Assembly (NCBI GenBank): GCA_023391095.1
Contig: JAEWBN010000006.1
Coordinates: 124,001-188,000 of the forward strand
Length of the DNA: 64,000 nucleotides
DNA from: Pseudomonadota bacterium
GTDB lineage: Bacteria > Pseudomonadota > Alphaproteobacteria > Rhizobiales > Devosiaceae
Direction: 5' to 3'
Part shown: positions 1-7,640 of the stretch, piece after piece
Position numbering within the stretch: the stretch's first letter is position 1
Layout of the letters: each line of letters opens with the position of its first letter
Program-made: the position numbers and the translations under genes
Notes under the pieces: generated by a model
The model's database searches: none
The model's input: only the letters and a program-made list of their open reading frames with translations
Told to the model about the DNA's origin: nothing

Positions 1-381
1 GATGCCGTCGCGATGCACATGGCCCATGGTGCCGGCGTAGAAATAGGGCCAGACGGCTTCTGGTCCGTGCTCGGCTTCGACCGCCAGGAACCGTTCGGCA
101 ATCTCGTCAAGAGCCTCGTCCCAGGAAATGCACTGCCACTGCCCTGCCCCCTTGGGGCCGGTGCGGCGCATGGGGTGCATCAGGCGCTCGGGATGGTGGA
201 TGCGCTCGGAATAGCGGGCCACCTTTTCGCAGATGACCCCGGCCGTATAGGGGTCGTCCTTGGCGCCGCGGACCCGGCCGATCTTGCCGTCCGGCAGTAT
301 GTCGACGTCAAGGGCGCAGACCGAGGGACAGTCGTGCGGGCAGACCGAGCGGATGGTGCGGGCGGGCGTGGGAGCGTTCAT
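1..381 (-). CDS. Molybdopterin oxidoreductase, N-terminal 127 residues (cut by window edge)
   Basis: The frame is open from an ATG at 381 down to base 1 without a stop, so the gene continues outside the window. The protein begins with a CPHDCPSVC motif (Cys14, Cys18, Cys22) and has a further Cys near residue 51 in GVICEKV. This is the usual [4Fe-4S] ligand set at the N-terminus of the Mo/W-bisMGD oxidoreductase family (formate dehydrogenase, nitrate and DMSO/biotin-sulfoxide reductases). The following text (SWDEALDEIAERF) is also typical of that family. No Tat signal precedes the cluster motif, so a cytoplasmic enzyme is likely. The substrate cannot be told from this fragment. No strong ribosome-binding site is visible. 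Confidence 0.85.
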   Translation of the reverse strand, partial: MNAPTPARTIRSVCPHDCPSVCALDVDILPDGKIGRVRGAKDDPYTAGVICEKVARYSERIHHPERLMHPMRRTGPKGAGQWQCISWDEALDEIAERFLAVEAEHGPEAVWPYFYAGTMGHVHRDGI

Positions 382-510
382 GCCGAAACGCTAGCGGAGG
401 CGCAGAAGGGGCGCAAACGGATTGTCGTGATGGACGCGATAAGACGGCGTGATGGGGACGCGGCAGCCCCCAGGGTTATGCCTGAGGGCCGGAGGTCTAT
501 CCGCAGGCTT

Positions 511-1125
511 TCAGGCGAAGGCCCTCGTCGCGGTTTCGGCGTTGCGCCGGGCGCGCGTTGCGGCATGGCTCGCGAGCTGGGCCGCTCCGGCATGGAACTG
601 GGAGAAGGTGACCTGGCCGCTGGTGGCTGAAATGGTTATGCCGCGCCAGTTGGGCCGCACGGCGCGGACGTCGGCCCAGTCCAGCGTGGTTTCCTTGCCC
701 ATGGCGGAGCGATGATGAAGCTGACGGTTGTTCCAGCGTGTCTGGGTGAAAAGACCGATCATGCCGATGCCGAGCGACCCGGCGCCCAGTAGCAGGACGG
801 CTATATAAGTCGCGATCAGCTGCGTGGTGTCGGCCACATTGCCCATGACGATCACGGCAAAGAGCAGGATCGCCGCCAGCGCAGCAGCGCCATAGCAGGC
901 GAAATATTCCACGATGGAGGGGCGCAGTTCAGCCCAGCCCCCGTCGACCATGATGCCCTCTTCGGGCTGGATCAGGCGCAGGGCCAGGAAGGCGGCGTAG
1001 CCAAAGGCGACGACACCGGCAGCGCGCGCCAGCGGCAGATGCGCGGTGACGGGAACATATTTGAGAACGATGAGGATGGTGATCGTTATCAGCGGCAAAG
1101 CCACTTCCTGCCAACGCAAGGGCAC
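511..1125 (-). CDS. Membrane protein with PH-like C-terminal domain, function unknown
   Basis: About 204 residues if translation begins at the GTG at 1125, which is preceded by a good GGAGAG ribosome-binding site six bases away. The open frame extends upstream to 1263, but that part has no convincing start signal. Two hydrophobic helices near the N-terminus are followed by a polar segment with a VDGGWAELRP motif, then two more helices. The C-terminal stretch is soluble and ends TFSQFHAGAAQLA. The layout (helices, then a small beta-rich tail) resembles bacterial PH-domain membrane proteins, but this is a weak call. It is transcribed away from the MFS gene, with about 300 bases between them. 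No partner or pathway is evident. Confidence 0.6.
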   Translation of the reverse strand: MPLRWQEVALPLITITILIVLKYVPVTAHLPLARAAGVVAFGYAAFLALRLIQPEEGIMVDGGWAELRPSIVEYFACYGAAALAAILLFAVIVMGNVADTTQLIATYIAVLLLGAGSLGIGMIGLFTQTRWNNRQLHHRSAMGKETTLDWADVRAVRPNWRGITISATSGQVTFSQFHAGAAQLASHAATRARRNAETATRAFA

Positions 1126-1424
1126 GCTTTTCTCTCCAAAAACAGGGCCGGTGACGCAAAATCGGCAGATGAGGCTCCGAAAGTACGCAGGAAAAGCGAT
1201 TTGGCTATTCACAATTTCGCCATAAGTGCGGCGGGGCGGAACGGGTTTCAGATTTCGATTCAAGGATGTGAGGGAGCGAGTCCGGTTTGTTGGCCAAGCT
1301 GCTGAAATCGCGAGCGCCAGCCGGCACTGCGAAACAGCGTGAAAACCGGTGATAGGACCTATGAAAACGATTTATTAGACAGGTTGGCGGCCAGGCCTTA
1401 GCTGTGGGCGCAGGGGGATGACAC

Positions 1425-2633
1425 ATGACTTCTGCGCGCATGCCGGTCACGGCGCTTCTGGGCACCAACATGTTTTTCGCGGGCGTGACCTATGCCGCGA
1501 CCATGCCCTATGCCTCGCTGGTGGGTGTGGATACGCTCGGCATGACCCCGGCCTTCTTTGCCACGGTCATGAGCACGGGCGCCATTGTGGGCACGTTTGT
1601 GTCGCTGGGGCTGGGTTTTCTGTCCGACAAGTTGCGCGACCGGCGGCTGCTCGTCTTGATCACGACACTGGCCGGCATCCTGGCGCATGGCATGATCTAC
1701 CTCTGGCCCAGCCAGCTCAGCTTTGCGATCGCCATGGCGCTGGTCATGCCCTTTGCCGGGGCCAGTTACGGGCAGAGCTTCGGGTATCTAAGGGTCTATT
1801 ATCTCACGCATAATCCGGCGCGGGCGGACTTCATGGTCACGGCGCTGCGCACGGTGTTTACCCTAGCCTGGATTATCGTCCCGCCCCTGGCCGGCTGGAT
1901 CGCGGCCGAGTTCCGGATTTTCGACGTGTTCCTCGTCTCCTCGCTCAGCTACGCGGTGATGGCGGGGGTGTTTGCGCTGTTGATGACCGACCCGGCCACC
2001 GCCGTGCAGATGCCGGCGCCCGTGCGGGCCGAAGGAGCGTCGTGGCTTTCCATGTTCGAGCTTCGGCCCGGGATTCTGGCAGGGCTGGCGGGGCTTGTGG
2101 TGATGAACGGGGCGATGCGGCTGATGTCGCTGACCATGGCGTTGTTCATCGTCACCGACCTTGGCGGGACGCTGACCGATGTGGGGCTCTATGCCGGGAT
2201 CACGGCGGCGACCGAAGCGCCGTTCATGCTGCTTCTGGCCTATCTCACCAATCGCGTGAGCAAGGAAACTCTCCTGGCGGGCGCGGGCGTTGTCATGGCC
2301 GTGTTTATTGGCCTATCGAGTCAGCTGACCAGTGTTAACGCGTTGTTTTGGCTACTGTTTTTAAACGGACTGGGCACTGCTGCGCTGATGAGCGTGAGCA
2401 TTCCCTATGTGCAGGACGCGATCAAGGGGCGCGTGGGCCTCTCGACTTCGCTGATGGATATGGTGGCCATTGGCGCCCAGTTGCTGGGCGCGGGAGCATT
2501 TGGTGCCCTGGCCGCGGGCGGGGATTACCGCTTTGCGCTGACGGTGGCCGCTCTGTTGTCGCTGGCCGGCGCCTTTGTGCTCGCACTGGGTAATCTGGGC
2601 CGTCTCGGACGGGTGCGCAGCGAAGCGGTGTAG
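1425..2633 (+). CDS. MFS transporter
   Basis: 402 residues with about twelve hydrophobic segments, the normal size of a 12-TM major facilitator. The loop after helix 2 reads GFLSDKLRDRR, a form of the MFS loop 2-3 motif (GxLaDrxGrkr). The ATG at 1425 has an AGGGGGA ribosome-binding site just upstream. The substrate is not identifiable; the overall style resembles sugar-efflux (SetA-like) or drug-efflux members. It stands alone and ends at a strong hairpin (2644-2666) shared with the convergent helicase gene. Confidence 0.82.
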   Translation: MTSARMPVTALLGTNMFFAGVTYAATMPYASLVGVDTLGMTPAFFATVMSTGAIVGTFVSLGLGFLSDKLRDRRLLVLITTLAGILAHGMIYLWPSQLSFAIAMALVMPFAGASYGQSFGYLRVYYLTHNPARADFMVTALRTVFTLAWIIVPPLAGWIAAEFRIFDVFLVSSLSYAVMAGVFALLMTDPATAVQMPAPVRAEGASWLSMFELRPGILAGLAGLVVMNGAMRLMSLTMALFIVTDLGGTLTDVGLYAGITAATEAPFMLLLAYLTNRVSKETLLAGAGVVMAVFIGLSSQLTSVNALFWLLFLNGLGTAALMSVSIPYVQDAIKGRVGLSTSLMDMVAIGAQLLGAGAFGALAAGGDYRFALTVAALLSLAGAFVLALGNLGRLGRVRSEAV

Positions 2634-2643
2634 CCAAAGAATA

Positions 2644-2666
2644 ATCCCCGCCACAGGGGCGGGGAT
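2644..2666. terminator. Hairpin between convergent MFS and helicase genes
   Basis: A perfect 9-bp stem, ATCCCCGCC with GGCGGGGAT, around a 5-base loop. It sits 10 bases past the MFS stop and 9 bases from the helicase stop, so it can serve both strands. There is no long T run on either side. Confidence 0.65.
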
Positions 2667-2675
2667 ATGTTCAGT

Positions 2676-4604
2676 TCAATCGTCGGCGCGACGTTTCTTG
2701 TGGTCCTTGGCCTTGACCACCTTTTTCTTGGGCGGACGCGCCTCACCTTCGGCAACGGGCTTGGACCACTTGGGCTTACCCTTGTCCTTGGGGGCGGATT
2801 TTTCGCTGGCGGCATAAGGCTTTGCGGCCTTTGCGGGCCGCGGCTCCCGCGGGGGCTTGGGCGTTTCCATGAAGGTTTCGAAGTCGTCGGACTTCGGCTT
2901 GGCGTAGCGTTCCTTGCGGTCGGCTTTTTCCGGGCGAGGCTTCATGGGGTCGTATTTTTCCGGCGGGCCGGGCGGGCGGCGCTTGGACTGCGGGCGCTCG
3001 GGGCGTTCGCCGGGGCCGTCTACACCGTTGATATAGATGCCTTTTTCGCCGGTGCCGTTCTTACCGACGGACCGCAGAAAGGCATCCACCTTGTCGGCGG
3101 AAATTTCGAAGATCGTTTCGGTGTCGAAAATACGAATGGAACCAATGGCTTGCTTGGTGACGCCACCGGCCTTGCAGATAATCGGCAGCAGCCAGCGGGG
3201 TTCGGCGCGCTGTTTGCGGCCGACATTGATCTTGAACCAGGAGCCGCCGGCAAAAGCGTCGCGCGTGCGGGGCGTGCGCTCGGAATCCACTGCAAGTTCA
3301 GTGACTTCCTCGGGAATGGGGCGCGCGGCGAGCTGCATGCGCAGATAGGCAGCAGCAAGCTGTTCCGGGGCCCATTTGGCTAACAGACTGTTAACGCTGA
3401 CCTGCTCATCTTCGGTGATCGTGTCACTGAGGAGTGCATTTGTGAGAATGGACTCGCGATAGCGCGCGTCGATGGCCTCGGCAGAGGGCGGCGCGATCAT
3501 TTCGGCTTCAATTTTCGCGGTGCGCAGAATCGAGAGCGCCACGCGCTTGCGATGGGCCGGAGCGATAACGACGCAGGTGCCCTTGCGCCCTGCCCGGCCG
3601 GTACGACCGGAACGGTGCAGCAGGGTTTCGGCATTCATCGGCAGGTCGGCGTGGATGACGAGGTCGAGATTGGGCAGGTCGATACCGCGGGCGGCCACGT
3701 CGGTGGCGACGCAGATGCGGGCCCGGCCATCGCGCATGGACTGAAGCGCATTGGTGCGCTCGGACTGGGTCAACTCACCCGAGAGCGTGACGACGTCGAA
3801 GCCGCGATTGTGGAGGCGGGCGGAGAGGTGCTTCACCGCTTCACGGGTCGAGGCGAAGACGATGGTATTGGTCGATTCGTACCAGAGCAGCGTGTTGATG
3901 ACGGCGTTTTCGCGCTCGGCGGCCGGGACGGCCATGAGCTTGTATTCGATGTCGGCATGCTGCTCACCCGAGCTGGTGGCCGAGATGCGCAGGGCATTGC
4001 GCTGATAGGTCTTGGCCAGTTCGGCAATGGGCTTGGGCACGGTGGCCGAGAACAGCAGCGTGCGGCGCTCTTCGGGGGCGGCGGCGAGAATGAATTCGAG
4101 ATCCTCGCGGAAACCCAGATCGAGCATTTCGTCGGCTTCGTCGAGGACGACGGCGCGCAGCTCGGACATGTCGAGGGCGCCACGGGTGATGTGGTCGCGC
4201 AGGCGACCCGGCGTGCCGACGACGATATGGGCGCCCCGCTCAAGGGCACGGCGCTCGGTGCGCTGGTCCATGCCGCCAACGCCCTGGGCAGTAACGGCGC
4301 CGGTTTCGGCATAGAGCCAGGTCAGTTCGCGCTGCACCTGCATGGCCAATTCGCGGGTGGGGGCGATGACGAGGGCCATGGGGACGCCCGGAGGCGGCAG
4401 CATTTCGGCATCGCCAAGCAGCGTGGGGGCAATGGCCATGCCGAAGGCAACGGTCTTGCCCGAGCCGGTCTGGGCGGAGACGAGAAGGTCGCGGCCGTCG
4501 GCCTCGGTTTCGATGACGGCGGCCTGCACCGGTGTCAGGGTCTCGTAACCCTTGGCGGCGAGTGCGCGGGCGATCGGGGCGGAAATAGATTCAGGCAAGG
4601 ACAT
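2676..4604 (-). CDS. DEAD-box RNA helicase with DbpA-type RNA-binding domain
   Basis: 642 residues from the ATG at 4604; the open frame continues upstream, but the family N-terminus (MSLPESISAP) fits this start. The visible motifs in order are the Q motif (TPVQ, 24-27), Walker A AQTGSGKT (44-51), PTRELA (82-87), TPGR (131-134), DEAD (155-158), SAT (186-188) and HRSGRTGRAG (330-339). Residues about 470-545 (RWLLPIICKAGG, then DKVDAFLRS) match the DbpA RNA-binding fold. The last 100 residues are a Lys/Pro/Arg-rich basic tail. Expected role: ATP-dependent RNA remodelling in ribosome assembly or RNA decay, in the cytoplasm. It resembles DbpA or CsdA, but the long basic tail makes an exact orthologue name unsafe. 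Confidence 0.93.
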   Translation of the reverse strand: MSLPESISAPIARALAAKGYETLTPVQAAVIETEADGRDLLVSAQTGSGKTVAFGMAIAPTLLGDAEMLPPPGVPMALVIAPTRELAMQVQRELTWLYAETGAVTAQGVGGMDQRTERRALERGAHIVVGTPGRLRDHITRGALDMSELRAVVLDEADEMLDLGFREDLEFILAAAPEERRTLLFSATVPKPIAELAKTYQRNALRISATSSGEQHADIEYKLMAVPAAERENAVINTLLWYESTNTIVFASTREAVKHLSARLHNRGFDVVTLSGELTQSERTNALQSMRDGRARICVATDVAARGIDLPNLDLVIHADLPMNAETLLHRSGRTGRAGRKGTCVVIAPAHRKRVALSILRTAKIEAEMIAPPSAEAIDARYRESILTNALLSDTITEDEQVSVNSLLAKWAPEQLAAAYLRMQLAARPIPEEVTELAVDSERTPRTRDAFAGGSWFKINVGRKQRAEPRWLLPIICKAGGVTKQAIGSIRIFDTETIFEISADKVDAFLRSVGKNGTGEKGIYINGVDGPGERPERPQSKRRPPGPPEKYDPMKPRPEKADRKERYAKPKSDDFETFMETPKPPREPRPAKAAKPYAASEKSAPKDKGKPKWSKPVAEGEARPPKKKVVKAKDHKKRRADD

Positions 4605-4758
4605 CAGGGGCTTTCGTAAAGCAATTGGCCCCTGCAAACGCGATGTCCACTCCCATACTCCGGGACATCTTCGCTCGATAAGGGCGGTTGGTGGTGGTTT
4701 GACCACCCGCATGTGGCGGGAAGTAGTCAACCTCGACGCGCTGTATAGCACGATCAAG

Positions 4759-4783
4759 CAAAAAGGCCGCCCGGCGGGCGGCC
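4759..4783 (-). terminator. Intrinsic terminator-like hairpin on the minus strand
   Basis: Arms GGCCGCCC (4765-4772) and GGGCGGCC (4776-4783) with a 3-base loop. Read on the minus strand the stem is followed by TTTTTG. It lies between ndk and the helicase gene and would stop read-through from ndk. Confidence 0.6.
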
Positions 4784-4789
4784 CGTGTG

Positions 4790-5027
4790 TTTTTCCCTTT
4801 GGGGGGAAGGTGGCGCAAAGCACCGGACGAGGGGACCTGCATCGCCTTCAGCGGCGTTGAGGGGTCCGCCTCACCGACCCGGCCTTGCCGGGCCACCTCA
4901 CCCGATGGGGAGAGGCATAGGAAAGGCCCCCTCCCCCGGCGCTGCGCGCCGACCTCTCCCCCAGAGGGAGAGGTGCAGAGGGCCGTCGGTCGGCCCGGCC
5001 CTTCGCAGGGCTCAGGGCGTAGTCCGC
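4790..5027. repeat. Non-coding intergenic mosaic of inverted repeats
   Basis: The 472 bases between the helicase and ndk hold no credible gene. The stretch is rich in short inverted repeats, for example ACCTCTCCC (4952-4960) with GGGAGAGGT (4966-4974) and a CCCGGCC/GGCCGGG-like pair further upstream. Repeated CTCTCCC and GGGAGAGG blocks give it the look of the mosaic repeat elements scattered in rhizobial genomes. Small open frames here are low-complexity artefacts of the repeats. Confidence 0.5.
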
Positions 5028-5054
5028 TCAAATCTGTCCACTGGACAGATTTGA
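5028..5054. repeat. Perfect 13-bp-arm palindrome
   Basis: TCAAATCTGTCCA is followed by a single C and then its exact complement TGGACAGATTTGA. The arms do not have terminator composition (no GC stem plus T tract). The element sits at the ndk-proximal end of the repeat mosaic and may be part of a dispersed repeat or a protein-binding site. Confidence 0.6.
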
Positions 5055-5070
5055 CCGCCCGATGGGCGGT
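5054..5070 (-). terminator. Hairpin directly after ndk
   Basis: ACCGCCC (5054-5060) pairs with GGGCGGT (5064-5070) around a 3-base loop, seven bases past the ndk stop on the minus strand. It lacks its own T tract and shares one base with the neighbouring palindrome. Confidence 0.45.
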
Positions 5071-5076
5071 CGCGGA

Positions 5077-5499
5077 TTACCCTACGAGTTCTTCATCCGA
5101 GAAGAAGAACTTGATTTCCTGGGCAGCGGTTTCCGGGGCGTCGGAGCCGTGGACCGAGTTTTCGCCGACGGAAAGGGCGAAGAGCTTGCGGATGGTGCCT
5201 TCGGCGGCGTTTTCCGGGTTGGTTGCGCCCATGATCTCGCGGTTCTTGAGGATGGCGCCTTCGCCTTCGAGAACCTGAACCACGACCGGCGAGGCGATCA
5301 TCTGCTCGACCAGTTCACCGAAGAAGGGGCGTTCCTTGTGGACCGCGTAGAAGCCTTCGGCCTGTTCGCGGGTCATGTGGATCTTCTTGAGAGCGATCGG
5401 GCGCAGGCCGTTCTCTTCGAACTTGGCAATGATCTGGCCGATCAGGTTGCGGCGGACGGCATCGGGCTTGATGATGGAGAAGGTACGTTCGATCGCCAT
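5077..5499 (-). CDS. ndk: Nucleoside diphosphate kinase
   Basis: 140 residues, the standard length. It starts MAIERTFSIIKPDAV and carries the catalytic histidine in the ENSVHGSDA signature near residue 117, which is phosphorylated during transfer of the gamma phosphate from ATP to other nucleoside diphosphates. Residues around RNREIMGATNP form the nucleotide-binding part. It is a cytoplasmic housekeeping enzyme of nucleotide balance. It is a single-gene unit here, with hairpins downstream. Confidence 0.97.
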   Translation of the reverse strand: MAIERTFSIIKPDAVRRNLIGQIIAKFEENGLRPIALKKIHMTREQAEGFYAVHKERPFFGELVEQMIASPVVVQVLEGEGAILKNREIMGATNPENAAEGTIRKLFALSVGENSVHGSDAPETAAQEIKFFFSDEELVG

Positions 5500-5598
5500 G
5501 GCGGTCTGGTCCTGCTGTTAGGATTTTAAGAGGTGGCGCGTTGTAGCGGGAGAGCGCTACAGGCGCAAGACACCGCGCAAGGGGGGCGCATAAATGCC

Positions 5599-6504
5599 TC
5601 ACGGGTCTCTGCGCGCTGCCAGATGTTCCACGAGAAGATCGATGAAGGCGCGGACGCGCGGCTCGAGAAAGCGCCGGTGTGGATAGAGCGCCACTACGGG
5701 GACGCGCGGCGATTCCACTGCAGGCAGCAGCTCGACCAGCGTGCCGTCGCGCACATCCTCTTCGACAAGGAAGGCCGGTAGCAGTGCGATGCCCAGGCCG
5801 GCAAGGCAGGCCTGCCGTATGGCCTCGCCATTGTCGAGCCGGAGACGGCTGCGCCCCTGGGCGCGCTGCATGATTCCGCCTTCCTGCAGGCGCCAGGCCT
5901 GACGCTCGCCCTGCCCGGCGTTAAACAGGAGGTCGTGGCGGCTCAGCTGCTCGACGAGGGCCGGGGTGCTCATGCGAGCGAGATAGTCGTGCGAGGCGAC
6001 GATGAGCACCCGGTCGCGCATCAGCGTGCGGGCGATGAGGCCGGGCGGGGGATCGGTGACGCCGAGGCGAATGGCGAGATCGAAACCTTCGTCGATGAGG
6101 TTCACAAGGCGGTCCGTAAGGCCGAGCTCCACCTCGACGTCGGGCCATTGAGACAGAAAGTCCTGCACCAGCGGCAGAACGAGCCGGCGACCGAAGGCAT
6201 CGGGCGCGGTGAGGCGGAGGACGCCAGAGGGCTTTGAGGTATCGGGCGTCAACGCGGCTTCGGCGGCGTCCAGAACCGTCTTGATGGATTCGGCATGGTC
6301 GAGCAGGCGTCGGCCTTCCTGGGTGAGCTGCATGGTGCGGGTGGAGCGATTGACGAGCCTGACGCCTGCCCGCGCTTCCAGCCGCGCGATGGCCTTGCCC
6401 GCAGCCGAGCGCGACAGCCCCATGGCGCGGCCCCCGGCAACAAAGCTGCCGGCCGCAGCGACGGCGCGAAAGATCAGGAGGTCGTTGACGTCAGAGGCGT
6501 TCAT
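5599..6504 (-). CDS. LysR-family transcriptional regulator
   Basis: 301 residues. An N-terminal winged helix-turn-helix spans about residues 5-63 (FRAVAAAGSFVAGGRAMGLS, then RLEARAGVRLVNRSTR), and a LysR substrate-binding domain covers about 90-290. The sequence style (VNRSTRTMQLT) is that of the AaeR/DmlR-like branch. The gene is divergent from the RidA-family gene with only 100 bases between the starts and a perfect dyad in that gap, so it most likely controls that gene and itself. The effector is unknown. Confidence 0.92.
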   Translation of the reverse strand: MNASDVNDLLIFRAVAAAGSFVAGGRAMGLSRSAAGKAIARLEARAGVRLVNRSTRTMQLTQEGRRLLDHAESIKTVLDAAEAALTPDTSKPSGVLRLTAPDAFGRRLVLPLVQDFLSQWPDVEVELGLTDRLVNLIDEGFDLAIRLGVTDPPPGLIARTLMRDRVLIVASHDYLARMSTPALVEQLSRHDLLFNAGQGERQAWRLQEGGIMQRAQGRSRLRLDNGEAIRQACLAGLGIALLPAFLVEEDVRDGTLVELLPAVESPRVPVVALYPHRRFLEPRVRAFIDLLVEHLAARRDP

Positions 6505-6526
6505 GCCGGGGTTTTGTAGCCTTCAG

Positions 6527-6543
6527 TTCGTCACAGTGACGAA
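6527..6543. promoter_or_regulatory. Candidate LysR operator in the divergent promoter
   Basis: TTCGTCAC and GTGACGAA form a perfect 8-bp inverted repeat around one central base. It is 23 bases from the regulator start and 62 bases from the RidA-family start, where LysR proteins usually bind (interrupted dyads of the T-N11-A type). Confidence 0.55.
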
Positions 6544-6604
6544 AATCATTCCCGGTTCATGCGTATTACATTGCTGGCAGCAACGGAAGACAAAGGACTT
6601 TCCC

Positions 6605-7006
6605 ATGACCCCGATTGTTCGCCTCAACCCGCCCAGCCTGCCCGACGCGGCCAAGGCAGGTTATTCGCAGATTTCCATTGTCGAGCCGGGCCGGCTGGCT
6701 TTCGTTTCCGGGCAGGTGGCGTGGACCCGCGAGGGTGGCGCTGCGCCGCTGCCGCTCGCCGAGCAGGCGCAACTGGTGGCGCGTAATCTTTCGGCGGCGC
6801 TGGATGCGCTGGGGGCCGGAACCAAGGATATCGTGCAAATGCGGATCTATGTCGTCGGGCTCAATGACGAGACCATGGCGGTCGGCATGGGCGCGATCGG
6901 CGCGTTTCTCAAGGGCGCGCAACCGAGCCTTACCGGGATCGGCGTCAGTGCGCTGGCTGCGCCGGACCTGCTGATCGAGGTGGAAATGGTGGTGCGCGTC
7001 GCCTAG
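6605..7006 (+). CDS. RidA-family (YjgF/UK114) protein
   Basis: 133 residues from the ATG at 6605, with an AAAGGA ribosome-binding site. The fold signature is clear: VSGQVAW near residue 36, ARNLSAALDALGAGTKDIVQ in the middle, and a C-terminal LIEVEMVVRV strand. In canonical RidA an arginine just before the VEIE-like strand binds the enamine/imine substrate; here that part reads PDLLIEVEM without an Arg, so it probably belongs to a Rid subfamily with another activity. Divergent from, and likely regulated by, the LysR gene. Confidence 0.88.
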   Translation: MTPIVRLNPPSLPDAAKAGYSQISIVEPGRLAFVSGQVAWTREGGAAPLPLAEQAQLVARNLSAALDALGAGTKDIVQMRIYVVGLNDETMAVGMGAIGAFLKGAQPSLTGIGVSALAAPDLLIEVEMVVRVA

Positions 7007-7027
7007 CGCCTACTCACAAGTAGAAGA

Positions 7028-7057
7028 GCCGTGCCGCCCGCCCGTGGGCGGCACGGC
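7028..7057. terminator. 12-bp hairpin between convergent genes
   Basis: GCCGTGCCGCCC (7028-7039) and GGGCGGCACGGC (7046-7057) form a perfect 12-bp stem with a 6-base loop. It lies between the RidA-family stop and the stop of the convergent secreted protein, and can serve both. No strong T tract follows. Confidence 0.65.
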
Positions 7058-7071
7058 GGCGGCCGGTCCGA

Positions 7072-7449
7072 TCAGTCGTTGTCGACGTCTGTGGTGTCCG
7101 TGCCGATAACCTGGCCGTCGACACCCAGCAGCGTCACGGCGACGCGGGTAACGTCCGGACCGGCTTCGATGGCTTCCTTGATGTCGTGGTCGACGATCTG
7201 CATGGTGCAGACCTCTGCCGTGGCGACCAGCTTGAGGGTGACCTCCAGCGTGCCATCGGTGACATTGCCCATGGTGACTTCACCCACTTCCTCGCAGGCC
7301 CCGCCATCATAGTCGAAGTCGATGAGGATCTGCCGGGAATTGAGGCGGTCGGCATCGAGGTCGCCGAGGCGGTTCTGGTCCTGCGCCAAGGCGGGGGCGG
7401 CGCTGAGGGCCAGGATGGCGGCGAGTGCGGTGACGCTGCGGGTGAACAT
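7072..7449 (-). CDS. Small secreted protein, function unknown
   Basis: 125 residues with a clear Sec signal peptide ending AAPALA-QDQ near residue 23. The mature part is acidic and beta-rich, with two cysteines (GACEEVG and EVCTMQ) that could form a disulfide in the periplasm. It has Asp-rich ends (DLDAD, DTTDVDND). It is not recognised as a named family. It is a single gene, facing away from the ABC-F gene, with about 190 bases of intergenic DNA between them. Confidence 0.75.
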   Translation of the reverse strand: MFTRSVTALAAILALSAAPALAQDQNRLGDLDADRLNSRQILIDFDYDGGACEEVGEVTMGNVTDGTLEVTLKLVATAEVCTMQIVDHDIKEAIEAGPDVTRVAVTLLGVDGQVIGTDTTDVDND

Positions 7450-7640
7450 GGCAAACTCCGTTTGTTTCAGGCGAGGAGCCTAGCACCACGATTCTGTCAT
7501 CGGCGTGACCGGGGGCATGTCGCGGCGCATTGCGGTTGCCTTATGGGTGGCTTGCCCCTAATTCAGCGGCAGGATTTCATGCGTCCCCTGCCCCATCCGG
7601 TGCGCGCAGGGCGTGGCGCAAAGCGGATTGACCACGTGCC

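Noticed and set aside
13..630. 205-residue plus-strand frame at the window start
   Set aside because: It is antisense to the molybdopterin oxidoreductase, whose CPHDCPSVC cluster motif is on the minus strand.
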